A stretch of DNA of 64,000 nt from Capitella teleta (taxonomy: Eukaryota > Annelida > Polychaeta > Capitellidae), in contig KB308112.1 in assembly GCA_000328365.1 (NCBI GenBank), forward strand, positions 1 through 64,000, read 5' to 3'. Of the stretch, positions 25,650-38,900 are shown in pieces. Both the position numbers and the translations under genes were made by a program. Below the pieces are notes generated by a model. The model was not told the origin of the DNA and did no database searches. It worked only from the letters and a program-made list of their open reading frames with translations. How positions within the stretch are numbered: the stretch's first letter is position 1; each line of letters begins with the position of its first letter.

Positions 25650-27524
25650 CGACTTCAGCTGTCATTTACAATACTTGCATATAACAAAATGGTCATCGCA
25701 TAAATTAATCCAAATCTAATTATTCGAGTTTTTGGATCAATGTACGATGGCAACTTCATGCGCATCTTTTACTGTTACGAAAATAGCATTTTATATTAAC
25801 ATGAAACAAAAGTTTCCAAAGACATTTTTAATTAATAGAGCAATATTCATTTTAAAGATCTGACAGCACTCGATAGAATTCAATGAATAGGCGCGTCGTT
25901 GAATAAAGGAAAAGCTTTCACAGCTTTTGACTTCGATGGCTGTTTTAACTCGCGCGCTTCCTTTAATCGAATCGCTGCTTGGACAACAGTTATCGATCTG
26001 TCAGAATTAGGTTTTTGCATCAAAAGGTAATTCTGATAGATCTTAAAGCATTGTCTTACTGTTGTCAAACATTGGTGTCACCTGCCATTGATGAACCCGT
26101 TTATAAGAGCCGCCGATCCAAATTCCAATTCACTCTTCGTTTTTCGTCGACCCCTCTGCAAGTCAGAAGTTCTACTTCTCGATCTTCAAATCAGAAAGAA
26201 AATCTGCTTCTTTACAGTTCGGATAATCTACTCTTCATCGAAAGAACAGTGGAAAATGGATATGTTCAAAGAACAATTCGTAAGTTTGTTTGTTTTTTTT
26301 TTTTTTTTTTTTTTTTATTTTATTTTATTTTAGCAACCGAGATCTCTATTAATTCGTAGAATCTGATTGAATTTCTGATTCATTATGTTTTGATTATTTA
26401 TAATCATATTGCTCAGAGTATGCAGTATGTTGTAATATAAAATGATAATACAAAATATCCATGTAAAATACACGAACCATGCAGCTATATATTTTATCAA
26501 TATTGTTGAAAATACTACTTATGAGTATCTGTCCTTAGGGCGTACAACAGTACCTAAGCATACGTGAAATTTGGCAGTAAGGTATACATAAGACAAAATA
26601 ACATCCACTGGTGAATATTTCCCCGAATTGATTAATTACGACCAAGTAAGATTTCTAGTGCTGCACTTTCGAACACAATTCCTCTTGTTACCATGACAAC
26701 TGATTTCGATTAGTTATTAATTTTCCATTGTACTTTCAATCTTGTCAATGTTTAATTTATTAAGAATGTGTTTCAAGAAATCCATTTGCCGTTTACATTG
26801 TTCATAATTTAATTTACAGGAAAAAGTTAACACGAAAATAATTATTATAATTATAGCGCGATTTCTCTAAAGAGCGCAAAATGTAATCCGATAAAATGAT
26901 AATTAATATATTTGCAGAGAACAGGTACTAATTTTGTTGTTTATGTTTTATCTTCTCCAAATAATATTATTGCGTAATAATTAAAACACAGCACCGCCAC
27001 TTCGTAGCTAGTCCCACATGATGTAATGGTCTTAAGCTAGAATACACATTTTTAATAGTAAGCATTAACGAAAAGTTGCTAAGAAGATTTTAAAACAACA
27101 ATCTTTAATTTTTTCGTGTCCAATGATCTAAGCTTGAAAAAACTCTCAAGCTTTGACTGGATATTAATATGTCAAGGCTCTTGGCATCTGTCGCTGCCTA
27201 GAGTAGAAAATTGGATTAGCCTAAAAGTTGTGTACTTCTTGTTACCAGAATCCCCTGTTATACGCGTATGTTCACAGAATTCAGAACACGCTCTTTATCT
27301 AATCATTAGTATGATTTATATTATGTTAACTGAAGTACCCTTTTTTTTTCTCCCTGAACGGAGCTGCGAGAGTGGAATCATTTCGTTAGTGCGGCGAGAA
27401 GTATAATGATAAAGGATAAATTCAATTCAACAAACGATCATCCCGAATCTTCGGTTGCATAACGGTCTCTTTAGCTCCCTGTGAAAAAAAAGAAGAGAGT
27501 AAGTAGTAGGTACAATAGGTATAC

Positions 27525-30234
27525 ATGCTAGTACACAGCTCAGGTGTAAACATTACTCACAGCATAATAACGACACGTACTCATAACTGGGGTTACATTA
27601 CGTTGGAGGCCCTCTCTCCACAAAAGAGCAGTCGCCGTAATGGCGACGTCGTCATTCGTGACAGTCACGAGATATTCTGGGGAACTGCTTCCTTCATCAT
27701 AAAGATTGACCTATGTGTGAGCACCTGTTGCACCTGCAGGCAACATTGCTTCGTACCCATGCTCTTCCCCTTCTCCTCTCCCACTGACCGCTTTTCTCGT
27801 CTCCTTCCAGACTGAAAACCATCGCCTCGCAGCGATCTTCCCCCCAGAAGATTGTGAGCTTCTCATTCCGACTCTCCAGTTCAACACTCCACAGCAGCTG
27901 CAGCGACAGCAGCTGCAGCGTCACCAGCCCACGTTCCCATATCTGCAGCCGGTATTCTCTCCGCAGCAGATGACACAGCTGCGATGGCAGAAGAAATTCT
28001 TGACAGAGCTGAAGCAAGCGTTGAGGCATCATCAGTTTGCCTCGCAGCAGCCACAGCCGTACCACCACCTCCAGCAGATGCACCACCAGTACATGTACCA
28101 ACACAACCAGCCGCAGCAGCAGCACTGCTACAAGCAGTTGGTCCCTCAGCACGAGCAGCAACAGTTCCAGCTGCAACGTCCCAAACAAAAGCTGCAATTT
28201 GTGCAGCCCCTTCCGCAACTTCATCAGCAAGATATCCAAGACCAGTTTCAAGCACTCCTGGAGCAGGATCTTAAAGACCAGCTGCAAGAGCTTTTGGAGC
28301 AGCCACACCAGCAGATACCACAACACAAGATTGAAGACCAGCTGCAAGAGTTTTTGGAGCAGCCACACCAGCAGATATCACAACAAAAGATTGAAGATCA
28401 GCTGCAAAAGCTTTTGGAGCAGCCACACCAGCAGATACCACAACAAAAGATTGAAGACCAGCTGCAAGAGCTTTTGGAGCAGCCACACCAGCAGATACCA
28501 CAACAAAAGATTAAAGACCAGCTGCAAGAGTTTTTGGAGCAGCCACACCAGCAGATATCACAACAAAAGATTGAAGACCAGCTACAGGAGCTTTTGGAGC
28601 AGCCACACCAGCAGATACCACAACAAAAGATTGAAGACCAGCTGCAGGAGCTTTTGGAGCAGCCACACCAGCAGATACCACAACAAAAGATTGAAGACCA
28701 GCTGCAGGAGCTTTTGGAGCAGCCACACCAGCAGATACCACAACAAAAGATTGAAGACCAGCTGCAGGAGCTTTTGGAGCAGCCACACCAGCAGATACCA
28801 CAACAAAAGATTGAAGACCAGCTGCAGGAGCTTTTGGAGCAGCCACACCAGCAGATACCACAACAAAAGATTGAAGACCAGCTGCAGGAGCTTTTGGAGC
28901 AGCCACACCAGCAGATACCACAACAAAAGATTGAAGACCAGCAGCAAAATATTGAACACCAACTGCAAAAGCTTCCAGAGCAGCCTCAACAGCAGATTCA
29001 GCAGCAGCCCCAGCTGCCACAGCAACCACAGTCACCCGATCATGACCTGTCGCCAGTATCTTTGATAAGGCTGGCATACGAGGAAGCGACACGAGACGAA
29101 CCCCAAGAGGTAGCCTCAGAAGAAACCCCACATCACCCACAGATCCCAGTGCAGCTACTTTTCCTGCCAGCTGCTCAGCTTCAACCAGCACTTCAAAAAC
29201 AGATATCCAAGCCCACAGCGGTCATCATCACTGCTCCACCAGTGCAAGCTGCTGCTATACCTCAGAAGAAACAGCGGAAGCTGGTGGTAGGCGGTGCTGC
29301 CCTCGACCCAGCTGCTTCAAAGGCGAGTGGACCAGTGCCAGCCACCGGGTCTTACTCGGAACACATAGGTCGTGCAATTATAGAGGCTGGAGGTAATTGC
29401 ATACACGTAGGGGACTTGTATGACTATTTCACGAGGAAGTTCACCGGTTTACCATTAGAAGGCGTGGGTCTCCAGCGGTGGCAAAATCTCATTCGGAACA
29501 GGTTGTCATCTAGTGGATTCTTCGTCAAAAACAAAATCAAGAAGGATGGTAGAAGAGGAAACACCTGGTCCATCTGCGATATGCACCTGGATAATTTCAG
29601 TAGGGGGATCTTCCAGTCATCCATTACCAGGAGCAAAACACCCATACAGCCCACACGAGATGCACCCACTAAGGACACCTCGAGGAGCAAAACACCCACA
29701 CAGCCCACACGAGATGCACCCACTAAGGACACCTCGAGGAACAAAACACCCATACAGCCCACACGAGATGCACCCACTAAGGACACCTCGAGGAACAAAA
29801 CACCCACACAGCCCACACGAGATGCACCCACTAAGGACACCTCGAGGAACAAAACACCCATACAGCCCACACGAGATGCACCCACTAAGGACACCTCGAG
29901 GAACAAAACACCCATACAGCCCACACGAGATGCACCAACTAAGGACACCTCGAGGAACAAAACACCCATACAGCCCACACGAGATGCACCCACTAAGGAC
30001 ACCTCGAGGAACAAAACACCCATACAGCCCACACGAAATGCACCCACTAAGGACACCTCCAGGGGCAAAACACCCGCACAGCCCATAGGAGATGCACCTG
30101 CTGAGGATTCTGCGGTTGTCACCAAGAGGCCTCGCCTTGAAAGCGCTGCAGAAGAAGTATCAAAGGAAGAGGATGCCGACATGCCCATTCTCTTTGACTT
30201 GGATAAATTTTTTGATTCGATTGATGAACCATAA
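27525..30234 (+). CDS. Gln-rich repeat protein with divergent forkhead-like domain
   Basis: Exon 27811-30234 is open for 808 codons. An upstream exon ending at 27716 (donor GTGAGC, phase 0) joins it in frame and would allow a start at ATG 27525, giving about 871 residues; that first exon is less sure. Order of parts: Gln/His-rich N-terminus; eleven copies of a 20-residue unit containing EQPHQQIPQQKI and DQLQELL (coiled-coil-like); a Pro/Gln linker; a domain at 29353-29615 reading YSEHIGRAI, DLYDYFTRKF, RWQNLIRNRLSSSGFFVK, GRRGNTWSI; nine copies of an 18-residue unit containing KTPIQPTRDAPTKDTS; and an acidic end. The middle domain matches the forkhead pattern W-Q-N-x-I-R-x-x-L-S-x-x-x-x-F-x-K followed by G-x-x-W. 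The DNA-contacting His of classical forkheads (RHNLS) is replaced (RNRLS). Likely a nuclear DNA-binding protein; this is inference from the fold match. Confidence 0.7.
28267..28946 (+). repeat. 60-bp coding tandem repeat, 11 copies
   Basis: Unit encodes 20 residues (EDQLQELLEQPHQQIPQQKI). Five successive units (28621-28920) are identical base for base; early units vary at a few positions, for example IS for IP and EF for EL. Because the unit is a multiple of three, all three frames on both strands stay open. Confidence 0.97.
29629..30114 (+). repeat. 54-bp coding tandem repeat, 9 copies
   Basis: Unit encodes 18 residues, RNKTPIQPTRDAPTKDTS, with T/I and S/N/G variants. It lies directly C-terminal to the forkhead-like domain. 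Each unit has a TP and several Thr/Ser sites, which would suit phosphorylation; that is inference. Confidence 0.97.
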
Positions 30235-30744
30235 CCTATTTCTAGCGAAGAAGAATGAACCAGGAAAGTTTGATTTCCTTTAGCAAATTAACGTTCTGCA
30301 TTTATACGGTTGTGTGTATATTTAAAAAAATTATGATGATCAAGTTACGATTAAGCGTCCTGCTTAAATTGAAACGTGCATTTTATTTGCAATTGTGTGA
30401 TTTTGAGAATGTATGATGAATGTGCTTAATTCTGTTTGTTGATGAAAAGAAGTTTTCTCCTGAATCAGTCTGAGCTGCGTCCGTCCTGAGCTGCGGGAGG
30501 TTTGTTGACCCAATGACCTCTACGACCTCTGCCTCATCACCACCGGGTGGAGTCTTGGTGTCAAATGTGATTATGCACTTGGGGTGTTTGTGTTTTATAT
30601 TTTTCATTTTATTTTATTTTTAGCAAAAAAAGAGAGTACATTTTTAAGTGTGTGTTATTACTTTTGTGGGAAAATGTGTCTAAATTATGTAAAGTGTTTT
30701 ATTTAACATCATTTGTTTTCGTTTTTATAATTATTTGACCCAAA

Positions 30745-30750
30745 AATAAA
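30745..30750 (+). terminator. Polyadenylation signal of the repeat/forkhead-like gene
   Basis: AATAAA about 510 bases after the stop codon, in AT-rich 3' UTR. Confidence 0.6.
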
Positions 30751-32907
30751 GTTTAAAACAAAATTACTAAATTGTCTCCTCTTTTTCTATGCACTGAATG
30801 AATGTGCATGTTAAGGAGCTCATTAGATATTCAGATACTATCACTTTAACAATATAATTAAGATTAAACAAATCAGGAATTAATATGCACATCTCCAGCA
30901 TAAGTGTTATTTTAACATAAGAGCAAGGTCAACCGTTCAGGATTATTTTGTAGCATATTAGCAAGACGGTGGAAAGGTAGTGACAGTGAGAAATCACAAC
31001 TAAACATGTATATATAGATGTAACGATTGAGGAGAGCGACTATGGTCAAGCCAAGGACTACGGCCGAGGATTGCTGAGGGAGTGAATTACTGTGGAAGCC
31101 AGGATGGGACATGTAGAATATATACGTGTATGATCGATTGTATAATGTATTGCCAACTCGTTTTCATGGCGATAAGGGTCACACACAATACTGAACCTAT
31201 GCCACAAACATTTATTGACCCACTTGCCTGATCAGCCAGAAATTACGGCCATCTCATTATCTCAACCCTATCTCTCTCTTTCTCTCTCTCTTTCTCTCAC
31301 TTGCCACACCCCACCAACTACAATCACTTCAGTTTAACTGAGAAGATTCAGCAACAGCATAACATGTTGAATGTTTTTCAAATTTTTGACGCAAAGCGAG
31401 CAGACGATAAAAGCTACGAATCAAAGCGCTGGCTGCCTCTACTTGTCGTGATTGCGCGTGTACCTCTGCCGGCGTACGAAAGCAAATCTGAGCGGCGAAG
31501 AATGGCTCCGCTTAATGCTGACAAATGGGAGGAGAAAACCGAGAGAAATAAATAATAATGGAAGTGCAGCCGTCAAATCAGGTACAACACCTCTCTTGCG
31601 CGCAAATGGCTCTGTGGCTGGCCGGGAACATGGCATTTCGCTTTCAGTTTGATTTATATTTGATCGACACATTTGTGTTGTCATTGTCAGAATGTGAGAA
31701 CGCCGAGTGACAACATCCAATGATCCATGATTATCCATGATGATGATCATGGTCATCATCCAATCCATGATGATCCATCTCGGATGATCTCCGAGTCAGA
31801 AATGAGTCTTATCATATTCATAGATGATTGAGTTCTCTGTTCTGATTCAAGATTCTCCTGGACTAGTAGCCTATAGTCTATGAGTATCTTGAATTTGAAC
31901 TGTGACTGTTGCTGTCTGAGTGTCTCAGTCACAATGAATTATAAGATTCAATGATTGAATGAACAGTCACAATCATACAATGACATGTTTGATATTGTTA
32001 TGATTGTTCATTTGTTGTGGTCAGAGTCATTGACTCAAACTGACTTGAGTTTTACTGAGTGGCACATTAAAATTAAATCTCACATTTACTGTCACTCTGG
32101 CATTCAGCTCAACTGTCTGCAAAGTCTTGCATAATATCGTGTTGACCTACAATATGTCCCTTCGTTTTTTCCCAGTGTAGCGACGTGTCATGTGATTCAG
32201 CGTACCGTAGACGATGTGTTTCAGCTCTGTGCATCATCTGCATGGTTACATTGTGTGATGATGGTTGAATATAAATGACAATTGGGCGCCTAATTCAATC
32301 TTGACATTTTCACCATCACTGCCATGAAGCGCTTAGAGTAGGCCTGTCTCTATATGTGCATGCGGCAGTTGATGTTCTCACTGTGTGATTGAGTACAGAA
32401 GTTAGTGTGAATAGGCTGGCAATCTGCCAGAAGTTTTCAGACTCAACTTGCACATACATATGGTGTATTTTTCAAATGCATTATGGTCTTCTTGGGTCTG
32501 AATTGGTCACGTAATGTAACAGCTATACAGCAGTAATTGGCAGTATATATAAATGGTGGCCAGTGTTTTACCATATGATTTGTGTTTACAGACTCAAACT
32601 TAAGTTGAAATACTACTGTGATCGGCTTTATTTGGCTTTCTTGGCAATTTGATTGTGCGATTATTTTTTGTCAGCTGTGTGAGGTATATAGAGCGCAATT
32701 TTAGTTGCGTTACTCCTTTGGAATCTCCACTATCCCACAATACATCAAACTCTGCTGAACTCTGGTTCACATTAATGATAGTGCTGAAACAATAGGGATC
32801 ACACCCTCTCTGCTGAGCTTTTATTCCGCAGATATTTGAGCACATTTTTCTCTCCCCTTTCAGGTTTTGAGTTGATTATTTCGTGAGTTGTGTACTGCTC
32901 CCTGACA
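30751..32907. other. Intergenic and upstream region of huntingtin
   Basis: No coding exon recognised. A degenerate CCATGATGAT repeat lies at 31718-31780. The huntingtin 5' UTR presumably lies in the last few hundred bases; I see no convincing TATA box. Confidence 0.5.
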
Positions 32908-35900
32908 ATGGCAGGCCTTGAAAAACTAGTGAAGGCCTTTGAAGCCCTCAAAATATTCCAACCGGGAATCACTGGCGAAGAAACAAGTGCCAAGTAAGAC
33001 AGCGCTCGCTCAGAACTAAGATCCGTATCGCAGGATGTTTGGTGATTTCAGGAGGAAAGACCAGGCCCCTCTGAGCAAGAAGGAGAAAATTGCCAACTGC
33101 AATACAGTTGCCGAGTGCATATGCGCTCAGAACCTAAGGTAAACCACTTAGATTATCATACGGAATTCACCTGTTTATTATTCAAGGAATCAAGCTGATT
33201 TCCCGAAATTTCTGGGGATCGCTATGGAGACCTTCTTGTCGCTGTGTGACGACGCTGAGTCAGATATACGCATGGTTGCGGATGAGTGTCTGAACAAAAC
33301 AATCAAGGCAAGTTTCACAATCGCTTCGTTTCACTTGATTAGGAGAGAAATTTCAGACTTTGATGGAAAGCTCTTTAGGACGACTACAAGTTGAACTTTA
33401 CAAAGAAATTAAGAAGAACGGTTCAACACGCAGCCTGAGAGCAGCGTTGTGGAGGTTTGCTGACATGTGTCACTTGATCAGACCCCAAAAGTGCAGGTCA
33501 GCTCTTTGATAATCTTTTATAACAAATTTACATTCTCTGCATACTTCAAAGACCGTACGTCGTGAATCTTCTGCCATGCTTAGCTCGCATCTGTCGTCGG
33601 CCAGAGGAGTCCCTGCAAGAGACGCTAGTGGTCGCCATGGCCAAAATGGCCCCCGTTCTTCTCGGATTCACCAATGACCCTGAGACCAAGGTCAGTTTTC
33701 CCGAGTGAGCACGCAGTCCTTGCACTCGTGTGTTTCTCATCAGGTTCTGCTCAAAGCTTTCCTGCCGAACATCCGAGCCAGCTCAGCCGCCATGAGACGC
33801 ACAGCCGCCTCATCGCTGACCCTCATCTGCCAAAACAGCCGCAAGCCGCCCGTGTTTGCGGAGTGGCTGCTACAGGGGCTCCTGGATCACCTGATGCCCC
33901 TGGAGGCCGAGCGGGATGTGCACGGCATCCTCGGAGCCCTTCTGGCCCTACGCACTGCCTTCCCCATGCTGGCCTCTTTTGTCGACGAACCAACTCACGG
34001 CGCGAAGAACAACTTGGGGCAGAAGCCGAAGGAGGCTGACGTCACGATCAGCTCAGAGCAGCTGCTGCAGATGTATGAGCTGCTGTTGCACTACTCTGGG
34101 CACTCAGATCACAATGTGGTCACAGCGTCACTGGAGACGCTGCACGTCTTACTGAAGCAGGCTCCTCGGTCTCTGCTGAATATCCTCTTGCATAAGGGCA
34201 CCATTAAGAGCACCAGCATCTTCGGCAAAGATAATGACAGCCGTGGTGAGTGCTTGATCTCTTTCTTCTTACCGCGCTGAATTGCCTCTTTTCAGGACAC
34301 CATCGTTTGCCATCTTTGGGCGATGTCTCTGCTCTCGAGGCGGAGTTGAGTCCCGAGGAGGAGGAAGATGTAGCGGCTGATGACTCTGTGATCGAGCATC
34401 TCGAGAAGGCCGACAACCACACCGAACTGGCGGAAGAGGCTCTCGAGGGCAACGACCTGGTTGACCAAGCGATCATGGAGGAGGTTAACTTTGATCGAGC
34501 AGAGGACCCCCCTTTGGAGGCCATGGCTCGCTCGCTGACTGGCGACGACGCAGAGTACACCAGCATGGAGATCGGTTGCGTCGTGCCCGATAAGTCAACG
34601 ATGTCTCAGAGCAGCAGCATGGACACGTTATCTGAAGTTCCTCAGAGCACCCTCGAGGACTCCTCTCTGAAGCAGGTGGCAAGCGCCGCCGTCATGCCAT
34701 CCGATGACCCCAGTCCCGTCGCCGATGTTGACGCCAAAGACCCTTTGCGCCAGGGCAACATCGGTTCGTTCGACGACGGTGAGGTTCCGCTGGTGTACTG
34801 CGTTCGCTGGCTCTGCTCGCGATTCCTGTTCACCGGTTTCCCTCGTGGCCTGACCCTCGACCGCCACGTGCGAGTGAGCGTGAAGGCCCTTGCGCTGAAC
34901 TGCGTTGGCTGCGCCGTTGCTGTGTGCCCCAGCGTCTTCCTCATGAAGCTGCAACTGGAGCAGCCAGATCTGGGCTCTGAGTTGCAGGACGTGAGCGATG
35001 TCCTGCTCTACGCCAGTCACCTGGATCCGCAGCTGAAGGGCAACACCGCTCAAATCGTGGGCAACCTCATCCAGGCCGTGCTTCAGCAATCCAGGGGCCA
35101 CTTCCATCGCTGGGTCGCCTCTAATTCAGACCAAGGTTTGTCTCCAGGTGTGCTGCGCCTCTCGTACCCTATGAACCTGCTTCTCCTTCAGGGTCACTGA
35201 CTCTAGATGACCTGGTTTCGTTGTTGATTGCTATCCTAGAGGACGATTCTGCGGTCGCTTCTAGATGCGCCCTACTTTCCTTCAGAGGCTGTTTCTCTGA
35301 AATTCTGCATTCTTCGCAAAGCCATCTCGCTCTGAAGATCATGCTCAGTGTTGTAGCCGTGAGGGAGAATCCATACTGGCTGGTCAAGGTTGCTCTGCTT
35401 GACCTACTGGCCGAAGTGGACTATCGCGTTCTGCATTACGTCGAAATGACCAACCCTGAATTCGCGCGTGGGCAGCACAACTTCATTGGCGTGAGTACTC
35501 CTTCCCTTCCCTGGCCTCTGTCATTTCTTCCTCTTCACAGAACCTGAGCATCCAGGAGCACGTCATCCAAGACGTCCTCCTCTCGCTCCTGGCTGACCCA
35601 GACACTCGTGTGCGGTCAACTGCGGCCAAAGCACTGGTCAAGTTGCTGCCTCAGCTGTTCTACTCAGTGGACAATGCGCTTCATGACCCGGTCATTCGGT
35701 GTGCGAGGGACCAGGCTGCCGGTCACTTTGAGCCCATGCTGCATGAGTGGTCAGGACCCCTTCAGCCGCTTATTCACGGTTTGGTCAAGCCCTACCACAC
35801 GCCCAGTGCCCTCCCACCCAACCCAGTGCTGGAGGCTGCTCTGTCGCGAATGGTCTCTCTGCTTGTGCACACACTCATGCAGTCTGACTCCAAGCATCTC

Positions 35901-38900
35901 TCTGTGAGTCTCTCTTCATTTCTTTCGACCCTCCTTCTGCATTTTCCTCCTCTTAGGCCGGCTGCTGTCGCGCTCTCTGTGAGCTGTCGGAGGCGTTTCC
36001 CGTTACCTTGTACGCCGTTTCCTGGGGTTGTGCAGCCCTCTCCTCGCACGCCAACAAATCCGCTTCCCTTCCCAGGTCAACCAAGCCCTCGTGGAGCGTT
36101 GGAAGGTGAGATATCTTGGCTGGCTTTCCGTGTTGTGACCTACGACCTTCTTTACAGCGGAGGGAGCCACGTGCCCTGGGAAGAGCTTCCCTCTGGCTCC
36201 GCGGGGGGTCCCCTGCCCATCATCTTGGCCATCCTCACCTCATCGCCTCTTGCTTTTGACTTTGCTGCTCATCAGGATGCGCTGCAATTTGCGGGCAATC
36301 TGTTTTCAGGTTTGAATTCCTAATTGTTTTCATCAGTGAGCATTGTTTGAACACAGGAGCTGCTTACAAGTGCTTGCGTTCGACAGAGGAGGCGCCACCT
36401 GAGCAAGCAGAGGAGCAGCACTGGAGTTGTCTTAGTGACCGTCTCCTTGTGCCTCAGGCTGAAGCCCTGCTCACTCACCTGGCTAGGATGCTCAATCTGT
36501 GTGCCCACGTGGTTGATGAGGTGAGCCCTGGGCCGCCGCAGAGCAAACCTTCCCTGCCCTCGCTTCCCAACGCACCCTCCCTCTCTCCGATCAAACGCAA
36601 AGCCAAAGGTGCTAAGGATGAACCCGCGGCTGCTCAACTGAGCGCAGCCCCCGCAGCTGCAGCCCCGCAGCTGCAGAAACCATCGAAGGACTCGGCGACT
36701 GAGAAGAACAAGAAGGACTCACTTGGCGCCTTCCACCATATGCCGCATTACATGCATCTCTACGACATGCTCAAAGGCGCCTATTCCAACTACAAGGTCT
36801 GTGTCTTTAATCACGCCGTTTATATCAAATCTGTTATGAAATCTCTTTAGATTTCACTTGATTTGAGCAATTCAGAGAAGTTCCACTGCCTTCTTAAAAC
36901 CACGCTCATGGTGCTGTCTCAGCTGCTGGAAGTAGCCTGTCTGCCTTCGATCGCGAGGCACACGGAGGACCTGCTCTCCTGCCTCCAGTCGTCCCTCACC
37001 AGGGAACCCACGGCCTCCGTTCTCTGCGTGCAGCAGGTAAATCCACTCTTCCTCCTTCCCTCATTCGCGAGTGTTTTCTTCACAGCTCCTCAAAGCCCTC
37101 TTTGGCACTAACCTAGCCAGTCAGTGGGCCCCTAGTCAATCTCTCCTCTCTTCGCGCAAACCCGGCAAAGCCACGCGACTGACGTCTGCTATGAAGCCTG
37201 GTCTGTATCACAGCTGCATCACCACACCATACACTCAGTTCACGCACTGCCTGGCAAGTGCCACTTTCCGTTCCCATGGCGACCAAGATGACTCATTCAG
37301 GTTGGTTTTTTTAAAGTTGTTGATTATGTCATATTTAATCCTCGTTCATCAGTTTGCTCAGCTGGCTTCGTAAGCGAGCTGAAAAGAAAATTCCTGCGAT
37401 TCTCAAACCGGGAAGTAAAACCGACAAAGTAAGACCATCAGTTGATTTTTTAAATTTTTTATCCTGAAATGAACCGAACGATTCGTGGCCCCACAGACAG
37501 CGGTTGCATCGTATATCCGCCTATTTGAGCCGCTGGTGATCAGAGCTCTGAAGCAATACACGGTCACAAGCTGCTTGAGTCTGCAGCAGCAGGTTTTGAA
37601 CCTGCTCGCTCAGTTGGTTCAACTCAGAGTCAATTACTGCCTCCTCGACTCAGATCAAGTAAGATCTCGGGTTTTATCAACCCACTCAGATTTGCAGCAT
37701 TTTTGTTGATTCCAGATTTTCATCGGTTTCGTCATTAAGCAATTTGAGTTCATAGAAGAAGGTCAAATCAGGTGATTGACCTCTTGACCCCTGTATGACC
37801 TTGTGGTTATTTTGTTTCACCCTGAAGGAACTCAGAGGTGCTGATCCCTGCCATCTTCCACTTCCTCGTCCTCCTATCTTACGAGCGCTACCATTCCAAA
37901 AGCATCATAGGCATGCCCAAGGTCATTCAGTTGTGCGACGGCATCATGGCAAGCGGCCTTGACCCCACCCTGCATGGTCAGTGACCCCTGTGACCTGACC
38001 TCGTTGACCTGTGTATTCCCTCAACAGCGCTACCAGCCCTGCAGTGCATAGTACACGACCTCTTTGCCCTCAGGGGAGCCACGCATAAATCTGACCTTGG
38101 CCGCGACCTTGAGACGCAGCGGGAGGTTGTGGTGTCGATGCTGCTGCGCGTCGTGCAGCACCCCCAGGTCCTGGAGCTGCTCATCATTGTGCTGCACCAG
38201 TGTCGCAAGGAGAGTGAAGACAAATGGAAGCGGCTGTCACGACAGGTCACTGACATGGTGCTTCCGCTGCTCACTCGCCAGATGATTGACCTTGGCTGCC
38301 AGGAGGCGCTTGACGTGGTCCACCGCCTCTTTGAAACCGTGGCAACCAGCGTGTTTCGCCCGGTCGACGTTCTCCTGAAGTCCCTCTTTTCCGCCCCTTC
38401 GGCTTTGGTCAGCAGCGATTGAGGCGACCTCTCCTTTTTAACCTCTCTGCGTACTTACAGAGCAGCGTGCACAGCCTGCAGCAGTGGCTGTGTCTCGTTC
38501 TGGTTGTGCTGCGCGTCATCATAGCGCAGTCCAAGGAGGAGGTGGTCTTGGGTCGGCTGCAGGAGCTGGGATTGGGTCTCACGGTGTTGGCTTCCAACCC
38601 CACTGAGCCGGCTGAGGAGAAGTTGGCTACGACGGGCGTTGTTGGAGCCACCCCTGAGGAGACTATTGCAAGGTACCCAGGCGCTTCTGCTCATCGCTAT
38701 AATCTTATGTTTGCTTCCAGGTTCCTCCTGCAAGTTATCGGCATCACGGCCGTGGAACTCAACTCGAGACTGGCGGATTTAGCGACAACTTCTTCCGAGA
38801 GGGAAAAATGCGATTTCCTTGCGCAAGAACTAGGTCACCTTCTGTTGTATGTCACGCACATGTTTCAGTCAGGTATTTAGCTGATATGACTTGGAGGTGG

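Larger units (their letters stand above)
23173..27524. other. Intergenic, nothing identified
   Basis: No supported gene. Contains A/T runs (about 24608-24640 and 26291-26316), a short tandem of GAAGACCACGTGATGAAGACC (24062-24096, written here as one unit plus neighbour), and two copies of a 26-bp segment at 24360 and 25618. Confidence 0.5.

Noticed and set aside
27116-27406. 96-codon plus frame before the forkhead-like gene
   Set aside because: AT-rich and low-complexity, with no conserved features.
28267-28946. CRISPR-like regular spacing
   Set aside because: The repeats are directly adjacent without spacers and code for protein in an animal gene.
28271-29191. Antisense and out-of-frame reading frames of 96-340 codons over the 60-bp array
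   Set aside because: A 60-bp period keeps every frame open; only the plus frame continues into the forkhead-like domain and the second array.
29424-30188. Antisense 254-codon frame over the 54-bp array
   Set aside because: Same cause: a repeat unit divisible by three. It has no independent support.
31301-31768. Overlapping frames upstream of huntingtin
   Set aside because: No protein-like conservation; they lie in the presumed intergenic or UTR region.
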